Shown here: one piece after another, positions 8,907 to 17,330 of the stretch | How the letters are laid out: every line of letters starts with the position of its first letter | How positions within the stretch are numbered: the stretch's first letter is position 1 | From: Amarolinea aalborgensis | Lineage (GTDB): Bacteria > Chloroflexota > Anaerolineae > SSC4 > Amarolineaceae | NCBI RefSeq assembly: GCF_900491745.1 | Contig: NZ_UETR01000010.1 | Span: forward strand, 62,001-126,000 | Direction of reading: 5' to 3' | Length of the DNA stretch: 64,000 bases | The notes under the pieces: generated by a model | The model's input: only the letters and a program-made list of their open reading frames with translations | What the model was told of the DNA's origin: nothing | Databases searched by the model: none | Made by a program: the position numbers and the translations under genes

Positions 8907-9926
8907 ATGACTGTCTCAAGTAGCACCGCACCACCGCCTGTCTCGGTGAACCTGGCCCGCAAAGGCGACAGCCTCTGGGGAGAGGCCTTTCGCCGGCTGC
9001 TGCGCAACCGCGCCGCCGTGATTGGCGGGACGATCATTCTCATTATTGTCTTGGTTTCCATCCTGGCGCCGATCATTGCAGTCAAGTCGTTCGAGGTGCA
9101 GATCCCGGTTGATAACAACAAAGTCCCAGGTTGGGTGCCGGCTGTCTTCACCACGATGAAGCCGTACGCTAAATACAGCAACCAATACCCCTTGGGCGCC
9201 GATGACCTGGGCCGCGATCTCTTTAGTCGCATCGTGTACGGCTCGCGCATCTCGCTGACCGTGGCGTTCATTGGTCCCCTCGTCAGTTTGATCATCGGCG
9301 TGGTTTTTGGCAGCATTGCCGGCTTCCTCGGCGGCCGCGTCGACAACTTCATGATGCGCATCGTGGACGTGCTCTACGCCTTCCCCCAGATTCTGTTCAT
9401 CATCCTGCTGATGGCGTTCTTCCGCTCGACGCTTTCCAAACCAGCGCCTGGCACCTTTAGCTACTCGATCAGCCAGCTCGATGCGGCGACGGGCGGCGTC
9501 TTGTTCATCTTCATGGGCCTTGGTCTGACCGCCTGGGAAACCATGGCCCGCCTGTCGCGCGGCCAGGTGTTATCGCAGCGCGAGAAAGAGTACATCGAGG
9601 CTGCACGGACGATCGGCGCCGGCAATGTGCGCATCATGTTCCGCCACATCCTGCCCAACATTCTCGGTCCCTTGATCGTGGCCGAAAGCCTGGCCATTCC
9701 GGGTTACATCAGCCTGGAAGCTTTCCTTTCCTTTATCGGTCTGGGGGTCAATCCGCCAACGCCATCCTGGGGGGTGATGATCTCTGACGGGTCGCGCATC
9801 CTGCGCACCTATCCGAATCAGGCCATCTTCCCCGCCATGGCCCTGGCGATCACGATGTTCGCCTTCAACTTCCTGGGCGACGGCCTGCGCGACGCGCTCG
9901 ACCCACGCCTGAAGGGCACCAGCTAA
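8907..9926 (+). CDS. Peptide ABC transporter permease (DppC/OppC type)
   Basis: This 339-residue partner permease has an OppC_N-like first helix (AAVIGGTIILIIVLVSILAP), then HPLG-like YPLGADDLGRDLFSRIVYGSRISL, a hallmark of DppC. The EAA loop reads EYIEAARTIGAGNVRIMFRHILPNILGP. YISLEAFLSFIGLGVNPPTPSWG and a final NFLGDGLRDALDPR complete the family pattern. It forms the membrane channel with the preceding permease and is the last gene of the operon, followed by a rho-independent terminator. Confidence 0.94.
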   Translation: MTVSSSTAPPPVSVNLARKGDSLWGEAFRRLLRNRAAVIGGTIILIIVLVSILAPIIAVKSFEVQIPVDNNKVPGWVPAVFTTMKPYAKYSNQYPLGADDLGRDLFSRIVYGSRISLTVAFIGPLVSLIIGVVFGSIAGFLGGRVDNFMMRIVDVLYAFPQILFIILLMAFFRSTLSKPAPGTFSYSISQLDAATGGVLFIFMGLGLTAWETMARLSRGQVLSQREKEYIEAARTIGAGNVRIMFRHILPNILGPLIVAESLAIPGYISLEAFLSFIGLGVNPPTPSWGVMISDGSRILRTYPNQAIFPAMALAITMFAFNFLGDGLRDALDPRLKGTS

Positions 9927-9967
9927 CATCCAACGCCGTGACGCGGTCATGGCAGCCTTGTCCATCA

Positions 9968-9998
9968 AGCCCGGCGGTGACAGCCGGGCTTTTTGTTG
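9968..9998 (+). terminator. Rho-independent terminator of the peptide ABC operon
   Basis: AGCCCGGC (9968-9975) pairs perfectly with GCCGGGCT (9983-9990) around a seven-base loop. A T-rich run TTTTTGTT follows immediately. It starts 42 bases after the last permease stop codon. Confidence 0.9.
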
Positions 9999-9999
9999 A

Positions 10000-10080
10000 A
10001 CAGGATTGACAGGATGAATAGGATTCTCGACTCGTTGGGTGCATCCCATCGGCGCCGAGAATCCTGCAAATCCTGTCTAT
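10000..10080. repeat. Dispersed repeat, copy 1 (ACAGGATTGACAGGATGAA type)
   Basis: This element opens with a 19-base sequence at 10000-10018 that recurs exactly at 21690-21708. It closes with ATCCTGCAAATCCTGTCTAT at 10061-10080, matched with one difference at 21767-21786. An inner inverted repeat, AGGATTCTCG (10020-10029) and CGAGAATCCT (10056-10065), makes it foldable. It sits between a terminator and the cytochrome gene. Confidence 0.65.
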
Positions 10081-10128
10081 CTTTCTGACTGCCTGCGTGA
10101 TCATCGTTTCTGCCTGAACGCATCAACT

Positions 10129-10734
10129 ATGAAAATAAGTCTCATCGCTTTTCTCTTGCTTGCCATCGTAGCCGGCATCGCGGTGGCAGCCTGGCTGGCC
10201 CAGGCGCCCGGCGTGACGCCGTACCGCTTTGCCGGCTCCCCCACGCCCGCCGGTCAAACCGGCGTCCAGGTCTACGCCCAGCGCTGCTCCACCTGTCATG
10301 GTGATGTGGGCCAAGGCTTGACCGCGGCCTGGCGCGCCTCCTGGGACGCAGAGCACCAGAATTGCTCATCGGCCAAGTGCCACGGCCGAGATCACCCAGA
10401 AGATGGCTTCTATCTGCCCAACAACTACGCGCCGGCCGTGGTGTCCCCCAATGCGCTGCGCCGTTTTGCCGACGCGCAAGCGCTCTACGCGTACGTGTCG
10501 CACGCCATGCCCTTCTCCGCGCCCGGCGATTTGACGCCTGAGCAGTATTGGCGGGTGGTCAACTTCCTTCTCTGGGCCAACGGCATCATTGATGTGCCCA
10601 ACGGCGTCACCGCGCAGAACGCCGCGCAAATCCAGCTCAACACGCGCCTCTACACCATGCCGCATATCCAACCGGCGACCCCCGTGCCCCAGCCGGTCAT
10701 GGGCGGCGCGGCCTCCAATCCGCCAGCCCCATGA
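10129..10734 (+). CDS. Membrane-anchored c-type cytochrome
   Basis: This 201-residue protein starts with an uncleaved-looking N-terminal helix (ISLIAFLLLAIVAGIAVAAWL), so the domain probably faces the outside. A CSTCH motif at about residue 55 gives covalent heme attachment, and MPFSAPGDLTPEQYWRVVNFLLW supplies the usual distal Met and final helix of a cytochrome c fold. A second CSSAKCH motif (CX4CH) lies about 24 residues after the first. That spacing binds heme in tetraheme cytochrome c3, so two hemes are possible. The tail is Pro-rich. The ATG at 10129 gives a proper signal anchor; a longer frame from 10039 does not. It overlaps the helicase gene by ATGA. Confidence 0.8.
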   Translation: MKISLIAFLLLAIVAGIAVAAWLAQAPGVTPYRFAGSPTPAGQTGVQVYAQRCSTCHGDVGQGLTAAWRASWDAEHQNCSSAKCHGRDHPEDGFYLPNNYAPAVVSPNALRRFADAQALYAYVSHAMPFSAPGDLTPEQYWRVVNFLLWANGIIDVPNGVTAQNAAQIQLNTRLYTMPHIQPATPVPQPVMGGAASNPPAP

Positions 10735-13391
10735 GCATCGAGGAGTGCCTGATTGACCTGCGCCAGGATGCAGATTTTATGCGTCATGTCACGGCGTGGC
10801 AGGAAATTCCCGCGCGCGGCGGCATGTTCAAGCCGTTTCCGCCCAACCTTGAGCCGCGCCTGGTTCAAGCCCTTCAACAGCGAGGGGTTCGTGCGTTGTA
10901 CAGCCACCAGGCCGAGGCGGTAGACGCCGCGCAGCGCGGGGAAAACCCGGTCATTGTCACCGCGACCGCCTCAGGGAAAACTCTCTGCTACAACTTGCCC
11001 GTGCTCGATACCTTGCTGCGCCAGCCCCAGGCGCGCGCGCTGTACCTCTTCCCCACCAAAGCTCTGGCCCAGGATCAGTTGGCTGAACTGGATGTCTTCC
11101 TGGCCGCAGTCAACGAGACGCCGCCAGAACCCGGCCATCAGGCCGCGGCAGTTGGGCTGGCGCGCAGCCCGATCAGCGCCAGCACTTACGATGGCGACAC
11201 CCCGCGCGGCCAGCGGCGCGCCATCCGCAGCCGGGCGCGCATTCTGTTGACCAATCCCGACATGCTGCACACCGGCATCTTGCCCAACCATCCGCAGTGG
11301 GCCGCCTGGTTTGCCCAACTGCGCTTCATCGTGCTCGATGAACTGCACACCTACCGCGGCGTGTTCGGCAGCCATGTCGCGAATGTGCTGCGCCGCGTGC
11401 AGCGCATTTGCCAGTTCTACGGCAGCGCGCCGCAGTTCATCTGCACCTCCGCCACGATTGGCAATCCGCAGGAACTGGCCGAGCAGCTGATCGCCGCGCC
11501 GGTGCGCCTGATTGCGCGTGACGGCGCGCCGCAAGGCGCGCGCCACGTCGTGTTGTACAATCCGCCCGTCGTGGATCGCGCGCTGGGTCTGCGCCGCTCC
11601 AGCGTGCTCGAAGCCGACCGCGTCGCGGCCGCGTTCCTGGCGCACCGGGTGCAGACGATCGTCTTTGCCCGCAGCCGGCTGACCACCGAGCTCCTGCTGA
11701 CCTATCTACGCCGTCGCGTGCAGCGGCCCTTACCCACGGCGCAGCGGCAGCCTGGCGCGGCCTGGCGCCAGGTTGAACCGGATGCCGTGCGCGGCTATCG
11801 CGGCGGTTACCTGCCCGCCGAGCGCCGCGCCATCGAAGCCGGTCTGCGCAACGGCCAGGTGCGTGCGGTGGTGGCGACCAACGCGCTGGAACTGGGCGTG
11901 GACATCGGCCAACTGGGCGCGGCCGTGTTGACCGGCTTTCCGGGCACGATTGCCAGCGCCTGGCAGCAGATGGGCCGCGCCGGCCGCCGCCAGGGCGTTG
12001 CCGCCTCGATTCTCATCGCCAGCTCCGGCGCGCTTGACCAATATGTCATCAACCACCCGCGCTACTTCTTTGAAACCAGCCCGGAACGCGCCTACATCAA
12101 CCCTGACAACCTGGTTATTCTCTTGAATCATCTGCAGTGCGCAGCTTTCGAGCTGCCGTTCGCCAACGATGAAACCTTCGGCCAGGTGGCCTACACGCAG
12201 GAACTGCTGGCCTACCTGGCGCAGCAGGGGCGGCTGCATCACAGCGGCGATGCCTGGCACTGGATGAGCCAGAACCAGCCGTCGCTCAGCGTCTCGCTGC
12301 GCGCAGCCGGCAATGACACCGTGACTATCGTGGTTGCGGCGGATGACGCGGCCGCCGAGCCTGACGCCGCCGCGCCGGTCATCGGCGTGCTCGACCGTTT
12401 CAGCGCGCCGCTGCTGCTGCACGAAGGGGCCATTTACTTGCACGAAGGCAGCAGTTACCTGGTGACGCGGCTGGACTGGCCGGCGGGCAAAGCCTATGTG
12501 CAGCCTGCCAGCCTGGAGTATTACACGGAAGCCAGCAGCACGACGACGGTGCTGGTGCAGCGTGAGGAACAGCAAGAACGCCTGCCCACCACGCTGCGCT
12601 GTCATGGCGACATCACCGTGACCACGAAGCCGACGACCTATCGCAAGGTTAGGCTGTATACGCAGGAAACGCTGGGTACGGGCGTCATTGATCTGCCTGA
12701 GCAGAGCATGGACACCACCGCCTACTGGCTCAGTCTGCCTGAGGAAACGATCGAGAGCCTGCGCAGCCAGGGCCTCTGGTGGGGCGAGCCGATACTGGAC
12801 TACGGCCCCAATTGGCAGGAACAGCGGGATCGCGTGCGCGCGCGTGACGGCTACCGCTGCACGGTCTGCGGCGCGGCCGAGGCGCCTGAGCGCCAGCACG
12901 ATGTGCATCACATCATGCCCTTTCGCACTTTCGGCTATGCGCCTGGCCCGCCGCCGTCAGGCAACCAGGCCTACCTGGAAGCCAACCGCCTGGAAAACTT
13001 GACCACCCTCTGCCGGACCTGCCATCGCCGCGTCGAGACGCTGGTGCATGTGCGCAGCGGCCTGGCTGGCCTGGCCTATGCGCTGGTCAACGTGGCGCCG
13101 CTGCACCTCATGTGCGACCCGCGCGATCTGGGCGTGACCTACGACATCAAGAGCCAGCACAACGGACTGCCGACGATTACGCTGTATGACCGCATCCCCG
13201 GCGGTATCGGCTTTGCCGCGCGGCTGTTCGAACTGCACACCGCGCTGCTGCACGCGGCGCGTGACCTGGTCATGGCCTGCGGCTGCCAGGGCGGCTGCCC
13301 GGCCTGCGTTGGCCCCAACCAGGAAACCGTGGATAGCACGCTCAGCACGCGGCAGTTGACGCTGGCGCTGTTGGATGCCGTACTGACCTGA
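10731..13391 (+). CDS. DEAD/DEAH helicase of the YprA/MrfA-Hrq1 type with an HNH domain
   Basis: This 886-residue superfamily 2 helicase has ATASGKT (motif I), FPTKALAQDQ (Ia), VLDELHTYRG (DEAH-type motif II), CTSATIGNP (III) and, in the second RecA domain, ELGVDIGQLGAAV and QMGRAGR (VI). The C-terminus has a DUF1998-like region ending in CGCQGGCPACVGP, the zinc cluster known from MrfA and Hrq1, which act in DNA repair. Residues about 700-770 are an added HNH-nuclease-like module: GYRCTVCG, then DVHHIMPFRTFG, then NRLENLTTLCRTCH. The combination of helicase and HNH is unusual. Its start overlaps the cytochrome stop, so they share an mRNA, although a functional link is not obvious. Confidence 0.88.
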   Translation: MSIEECLIDLRQDADFMRHVTAWQEIPARGGMFKPFPPNLEPRLVQALQQRGVRALYSHQAEAVDAAQRGENPVIVTATASGKTLCYNLPVLDTLLRQPQARALYLFPTKALAQDQLAELDVFLAAVNETPPEPGHQAAAVGLARSPISASTYDGDTPRGQRRAIRSRARILLTNPDMLHTGILPNHPQWAAWFAQLRFIVLDELHTYRGVFGSHVANVLRRVQRICQFYGSAPQFICTSATIGNPQELAEQLIAAPVRLIARDGAPQGARHVVLYNPPVVDRALGLRRSSVLEADRVAAAFLAHRVQTIVFARSRLTTELLLTYLRRRVQRPLPTAQRQPGAAWRQVEPDAVRGYRGGYLPAERRAIEAGLRNGQVRAVVATNALELGVDIGQLGAAVLTGFPGTIASAWQQMGRAGRRQGVAASILIASSGALDQYVINHPRYFFETSPERAYINPDNLVILLNHLQCAAFELPFANDETFGQVAYTQELLAYLAQQGRLHHSGDAWHWMSQNQPSLSVSLRAAGNDTVTIVVAADDAAAEPDAAAPVIGVLDRFSAPLLLHEGAIYLHEGSSYLVTRLDWPAGKAYVQPASLEYYTEASSTTTVLVQREEQQERLPTTLRCHGDITVTTKPTTYRKVRLYTQETLGTGVIDLPEQSMDTTAYWLSLPEETIESLRSQGLWWGEPILDYGPNWQEQRDRVRARDGYRCTVCGAAEAPERQHDVHHIMPFRTFGYAPGPPPSGNQAYLEANRLENLTTLCRTCHRRVETLVHVRSGLAGLAYALVNVAPLHLMCDPRDLGVTYDIKSQHNGLPTITLYDRIPGGIGFAARLFELHTALLHAARDLVMACGCQGGCPACVGPNQETVDSTLSTRQLTLALLDAVLT

Positions 13392-13449
13392 AGATGTTTT
13401 AACGCAAAGACGCAGAGGCGGAAGGACGCAAAGTGAGTACCAACCAGGG

Positions 13450-13851
13450 TTAGGCAGGTTGAATTTCCGCGACGATGTTCCAATCAGACACCGTTTCCAC
13501 GGGGGGCTTGTCATCGCCATCCTCCCACATCATGGAGAATCCCCAAATGGTCGCATCCCCCATCCAAAAATCCGCGGGTGTAAACAACATCTTCGAGTGC
13601 GGCGGCGGCTCCGGTCGGGATGGATGATACTCGACATCCCAGCCGAACGCTTCGCCCTGCCAGTATTCGTTTCGCCGGTGAATCTGTTCAGCTAACGCTC
13701 TTACGGCATCCAGGTCGGGAATGAGCACAGGGACGAAGGGCCTGAAATCGGGATCAATGGTGATTCTGACTTTAGCGATGGTGCCGCTTATCTTCCTCTT
13801 GCCTCCACGCAATAACGATTTCGTGGTAGCGCTCGCTGATGATCCGCTCAT
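13450..13851 (-). CDS. Hypothetical protein
   Basis: I do not recognise this protein of about 133 residues. It begins with Ser/Ala/Thr- and Lys/Arg-rich residues, then reads ITIDPDFRPFVPVLIPDLD and ends with a Trp- and Pro-rich, acidic stretch (MWEDGDDKPPVETV). There is no signal peptide or membrane segment. The start is uncertain: the ATG at 13851 lacks a strong ribosome-binding site, while a frame open to 14037 would overlap the promoter of the next gene. It is divergent from manC. The even acidic/aromatic composition and long frame suggest a real gene. Confidence 0.5.
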   Translation of the reverse strand: MSGSSASATTKSLLRGGKRKISGTIAKVRITIDPDFRPFVPVLIPDLDAVRALAEQIHRRNEYWQGEAFGWDVEYHPSRPEPPPHSKMLFTPADFWMGDATIWGFSMMWEDGDDKPPVETVSDWNIVAEIQPA

Positions 13852-13979
13852 TTCGTTAAGTTCATGGCTTTTGAATTCTCCCGTGACGGCGACGCCAATT
13901 GGCTCGATCCAGAACTTGGCTAGCCTGTTAGCTAAAAAAGCGTAGCATACCGATGAGGGCTTGTCAAGAAACAGCGTAT

Positions 13980-14009
13980 TTGGAATTGGGACGCCAACCG
14001 TGCTATACT
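13980..14009 (+). promoter_or_regulatory. Promoter candidate for manC
   Basis: TTGGAA at 13980-13985 and TATACT at 14004-14009 are separated by 18 bases. They lie 67 bases upstream of the manC ATG, in the 224-base gap to the divergent hypothetical gene. Confidence 0.5.
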
Positions 14010-14075
14010 GGCCCATACGCAACGCCGGGCTGCACAAATCGCCCTGGTTGCGCCAAGACAGAGAGGTCTTTGCCC

Positions 14076-15188
14076 ATGCACCGCAACGAACATCTGTACG
14101 CCGTCATCCTGGCGGGCGGCGGCGGCACCCGCCTGTGGCCCCGCAGCCGCAAGGCCCATCCCAAGCAATTCCTTGATTTGACCGGCGACGGGACGATGCT
14201 GCAGGAAGCCTACACCCGCATTGCGCCGTTGATCCCGGCTGAGCGCGTGCTGGTCATCACGAACGAAAGCTATGTAGATCTGGTGTGTGAACAAGCGCCA
14301 GCCCTGCCGCGGGCCAACGTCATTGGCGAGCCGGTCGGGCGGGGGACGGCGCCCGCAATTGGGCTGGCCGCGGCGCTTCTGCGCCAGCGTGACCCCAACG
14401 CCATCATGGCGATTCTCACCGCCGATCACTTGATTGGGCGCAAGGAAACCTTCCGCCGCGCCATTGCCGCGGCCGCGCAGGTGGCTAATACGCCAGGGCG
14501 CCTCGTCACCCTGGGCATCACGCCGGCTTACCCCGAAACCGGCTACGGCTATGTGGAGCGAGGGCCGGAACTGGTCACGCTTGACGGCATGACCGTCTAT
14601 CGCGTCTTGCGTTTCACGGAAAAGCCCAACCATGAAACCGCCGCGCGCTTTGTAGAAAGCGGCCATTTTTCTTGGAACAGCGGCATGTTCATCTGGCGCG
14701 CGGACAGCATCCTGGATGAGATCGCCCGCCAAATGCCGGAGCTGAGTGCGCAGTTGGCCGCCATCGCCGCGTCCCTGGGCCGGCCGGATGAGCAAGCCAC
14801 GTACGCCCAGGTCTGGATGCAGATTCGCAGCGAAACGATTGATTTTGGCGTCATGGAGGGCGCGCGTGACACGGTCGTGCTGCCGGTGGACATTGGTTGG
14901 AACGATGTCGGCAGTTGGGCCGCGCTCGCCGATGAGCTGCCGGCGAACGAGCAGGGCAACGTGGTGCAAGGCCCTCACATCCTGCTCGACACGCACGACA
15001 GCTTTGTTTTTAGCGAACATCGCCTGATTGCCGCGATCGGTTTGCACCACATGATCGTCGTTGACACCGCAGACGCCCTGCTCATCTGCCCGCGGGAGCG
15101 TGCGCAAGAGGTCAAGAAGATCACTGAGATGCTCAAAGAGCGCGGCATGACCGCGTACCTGGAAGGCGCCACGAGCCGCGAGGCGTAG
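14076..15188 (+). CDS. manC: Mannose-1-phosphate guanylyltransferase
   Basis: This 370-residue nucleotidyltransferase makes GDP-mannose from mannose-1-phosphate and GTP, for glycans. The signature loop VILAGGGGTRLWPRSRKAHPKQFLDL is the GTP-binding region. FTEKPNHETAARFVESGHFSWNSGMFIWR, with the FxEKP motif, is also canonical, as is PVDIGWNDVGSW near residue 275. It has the length of the single-function enzyme, without the isomerase domain of bifunctional ManC/AlgA. The ATG at 14076 is preceded by GAGAGG at nine bases. No other sugar-nucleotide genes are adjacent. Confidence 0.92.
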   Translation: MHRNEHLYAVILAGGGGTRLWPRSRKAHPKQFLDLTGDGTMLQEAYTRIAPLIPAERVLVITNESYVDLVCEQAPALPRANVIGEPVGRGTAPAIGLAAALLRQRDPNAIMAILTADHLIGRKETFRRAIAAAAQVANTPGRLVTLGITPAYPETGYGYVERGPELVTLDGMTVYRVLRFTEKPNHETAARFVESGHFSWNSGMFIWRADSILDEIARQMPELSAQLAAIAASLGRPDEQATYAQVWMQIRSETIDFGVMEGARDTVVLPVDIGWNDVGSWAALADELPANEQGNVVQGPHILLDTHDSFVFSEHRLIAAIGLHHMIVVDTADALLICPRERAQEVKKITEMLKERGMTAYLEGATSREA

Positions 15189-15240
15189 CCGCCGGCGCTT
15201 TGGCTGTGGTGGGGTCACTTTTTTTCAGAAGGCGTCTCCG

Positions 15241-15290
15241 ACGCCGACTGCGTCGCCGCATCGCAACGCCGACTGCGTCGCCGCATCGCA
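15241..15290. repeat. 25-bp perfect tandem duplication
   Basis: Bases 15241-15265 are repeated exactly at 15266-15290. It lies in the 376-base gap after manC. A partial third unit (ACGGCGACGC) follows. Confidence 0.8.
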
Positions 15291-15407
15291 ACGGCGACGC
15301 CCCGTGCACCGCTTTCGGCAGACTCGCCAGAGGCTAAAGCCATCTGGCTACGACGTGGAAGCCCCTGCAGGGCTGCTCCGGAGGCCCAGAGAGCCTTGCA
15401 TTTGGTA

Positions 15408-15536
15408 GCCAGGGGCTTCCTAGCCCCTGGCGGGCTGGCGGGGTGTGCTAAAATAGACTGACGCCCACCCCTTTGGCTCTGGGCCTGTCCCGAACACGTT
15501 CGGGAGTCCAGAGCCTGCCCCGAACAATTTCGGGAC
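15408..15536. repeat. Palindromic repeats upstream of the 587-residue protein gene
   Basis: GCCAGGGGCT (15408-15417) pairs perfectly with AGCCCCTGGC (15422-15431). Two further related units, each with CCCGAA and TTCGGG arms, follow at about 15484-15507 and 15514-15536 and are nearly direct repeats of each other. A TAAAAT at 15449-15454 could be a -10 box, but no good -35 is evident. The remainder of the gap holds no gene that I can see. Confidence 0.55.
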
Positions 15537-15564
15537 TCCGGGACTCAGAAGAAAGGATTACTGC

Positions 15565-17328
15565 ATGGATCGCGCTGTCCCATTTGCCACCAGTGAAGGC
15601 ATCGAACTGTACCTGCGCACCTATTATTCTCTGCTGCGCAGCAGCGGCGCCATCCGCGTGCGTTCATTGGAAGAAGCCCACATCGGCATGAATTCCAGCC
15701 TGCACTTCAGGGCCTCGGAAATGGAGCCTGACATTTCGGCGTTTCTCTACGCCTGGCTGCGTCTGCCGCCGGAAATCGTGCACGTACGCTATGTCCTGCT
15801 CGGCCAATCAGAAGAGGTCTTTGCCCGCCGCGGCTACGGTTCGGTGGAAACCTGGCGCCTGGTGCGCGCGCCTGCGCGGCGGCGCCGCATGTTCTATGAT
15901 GACCACGAAAACCTGGCTTGCTTCATCGCCAGCGTCTCGGACATTGATGACCTGATTCCAATCCTGACCGCTTTCCAAATCGAATGGAACAAGATGCACA
16001 TGCGCCTGCGCAATTCGGTGCTCCTACAGAGCATCAAACAGCACCACGTGCAGGGCAAGCCGCTGGGCGATGTGGAGCGAGAGGCGCTGCAAGAGATTCT
16101 GGAGATGAGCAGCGAGGATTTGGAGAAACTGGCAAGCGCCTGGGGCGCTAGTCTGGCCGAACGCCTGGAACAGATAGGCCAGTATGAGATGAACCTGTTC
16201 GTTGATCTGCTGGCCGGCTCGCACACCCACTATCGCAAGGCCGTGCAAGGCTGGTGGCGCACCATCGAGGATCGCACCGCCGAAGCCAGCCAGGGGCATC
16301 TCGATGCGGCCGCGTTGGCCGGGCGCCCCGTCTATTTCGTTTCCAGCAATACCCACAGCTTTCCCAACGCCTTGTGCGGCTATGCCAGCCAACATCAAGC
16401 CGAGCTCCTGACCTTCCTGGAGGCGAACAATCCAGAAAACTTGTGGCCCGAAGCGCAGGCTGCCCTGGCTCTTGGCTCCCCGGGACGCCTGCAGAACCTG
16501 CTCTATTACCTCCAGCGTCATTACCTGGGAGAGCCTGGGCAAAGCCAGCGCGTGGCGGAGTATCGGCAGGCCGAGATCGAGTCAGGCGTCAGCACGATCA
16601 GCACCCCCGCGTATCTCGATGTGTCAAGTCACATTATTGAACTGAGCCGAATTGACCCGGCGCGCTGTGATTTGCGCCTGCAGATGCCCCACCTGCAGCG
16701 GCTGCGGCAGAGCGATGCGATCATCATCAACATTGACTATCCGTTGGGCATGGCAGCCTATCACATCCTGGCCCAGGTAGCCAGCAACGTGCCGGTGCTG
16801 CGCGGCGCTTATTTCATGGGCAAAGCCGCTACGCTGAATGGCCGCGTCGGCGATGTGATGATTCCCAACGTGGTCTACGACGAGCACTCGCGCAACACCT
16901 TCTTGTTCAAAAACATCTTCACGGCGGCCGATATCGCGCCCTATCTCTTGTTTGGCAGCGTCTTCGACAATCAGAAGGCCATCACCGTACGCGGGACTTT
17001 CCTGCAAAACCGTGAGTTCATGGGTATCTTCTACCGTGAGGGTTACACCGACATCGAGATGGAGACCGGGCCTTACTTGAGCGCTTTGTATGAAGACATT
17101 TACCCGCAGCGTTACCCGCAAAATGAACTCGTCAATCTGTTCATCAACGCGCCCTACGACATCGGCGTGCTGCACTATGCGTCAGACACGCCTTACAGCC
17201 GCCGCCATCAACTGCTCTCCAAGAGCCTCTCCTATTTCGGCGTGGATGCCACCTATGCCACGACGATTGCGATCCTGCGCCGCATTTTCAAGCGGGAGAT
17301 CGAGCTGCTGGGCGAGGAGCAAGACTGA
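15565..17328 (+). CDS. Uncharacterised 587-residue protein with a nucleoside-phosphorylase-like C-terminal region
   Basis: I do not recognise a named family. The N-terminal half is helical, with many charged residues and no signal peptide. The C-terminal half has features of the purine/uridine phosphorylase fold: IIINIDYPLGMAAYHILAQV, then GRVGDVMIPNVVYDEHS, which resembles the GD(V/I)VIP strand, and YTDIEMETGPYLSALYED, which resembles the EMEsaal segment that contacts ribose. This similarity is my reading, not a search result. The protein is cytoplasmic by composition. The ATG follows AGAAAGGA. The gene lies two bases before priA on the same strand, so both are probably cotranscribed. Confidence 0.7.
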   Translation: MDRAVPFATSEGIELYLRTYYSLLRSSGAIRVRSLEEAHIGMNSSLHFRASEMEPDISAFLYAWLRLPPEIVHVRYVLLGQSEEVFARRGYGSVETWRLVRAPARRRRMFYDDHENLACFIASVSDIDDLIPILTAFQIEWNKMHMRLRNSVLLQSIKQHHVQGKPLGDVEREALQEILEMSSEDLEKLASAWGASLAERLEQIGQYEMNLFVDLLAGSHTHYRKAVQGWWRTIEDRTAEASQGHLDAAALAGRPVYFVSSNTHSFPNALCGYASQHQAELLTFLEANNPENLWPEAQAALALGSPGRLQNLLYYLQRHYLGEPGQSQRVAEYRQAEIESGVSTISTPAYLDVSSHIIELSRIDPARCDLRLQMPHLQRLRQSDAIIINIDYPLGMAAYHILAQVASNVPVLRGAYFMGKAATLNGRVGDVMIPNVVYDEHSRNTFLFKNIFTAADIAPYLLFGSVFDNQKAITVRGTFLQNREFMGIFYREGYTDIEMETGPYLSALYEDIYPQRYPQNELVNLFINAPYDIGVLHYASDTPYSRRHQLLSKSLSYFGVDATYATTIAILRRIFKREIELLGEEQD

Positions 17329-17330
17329 TC

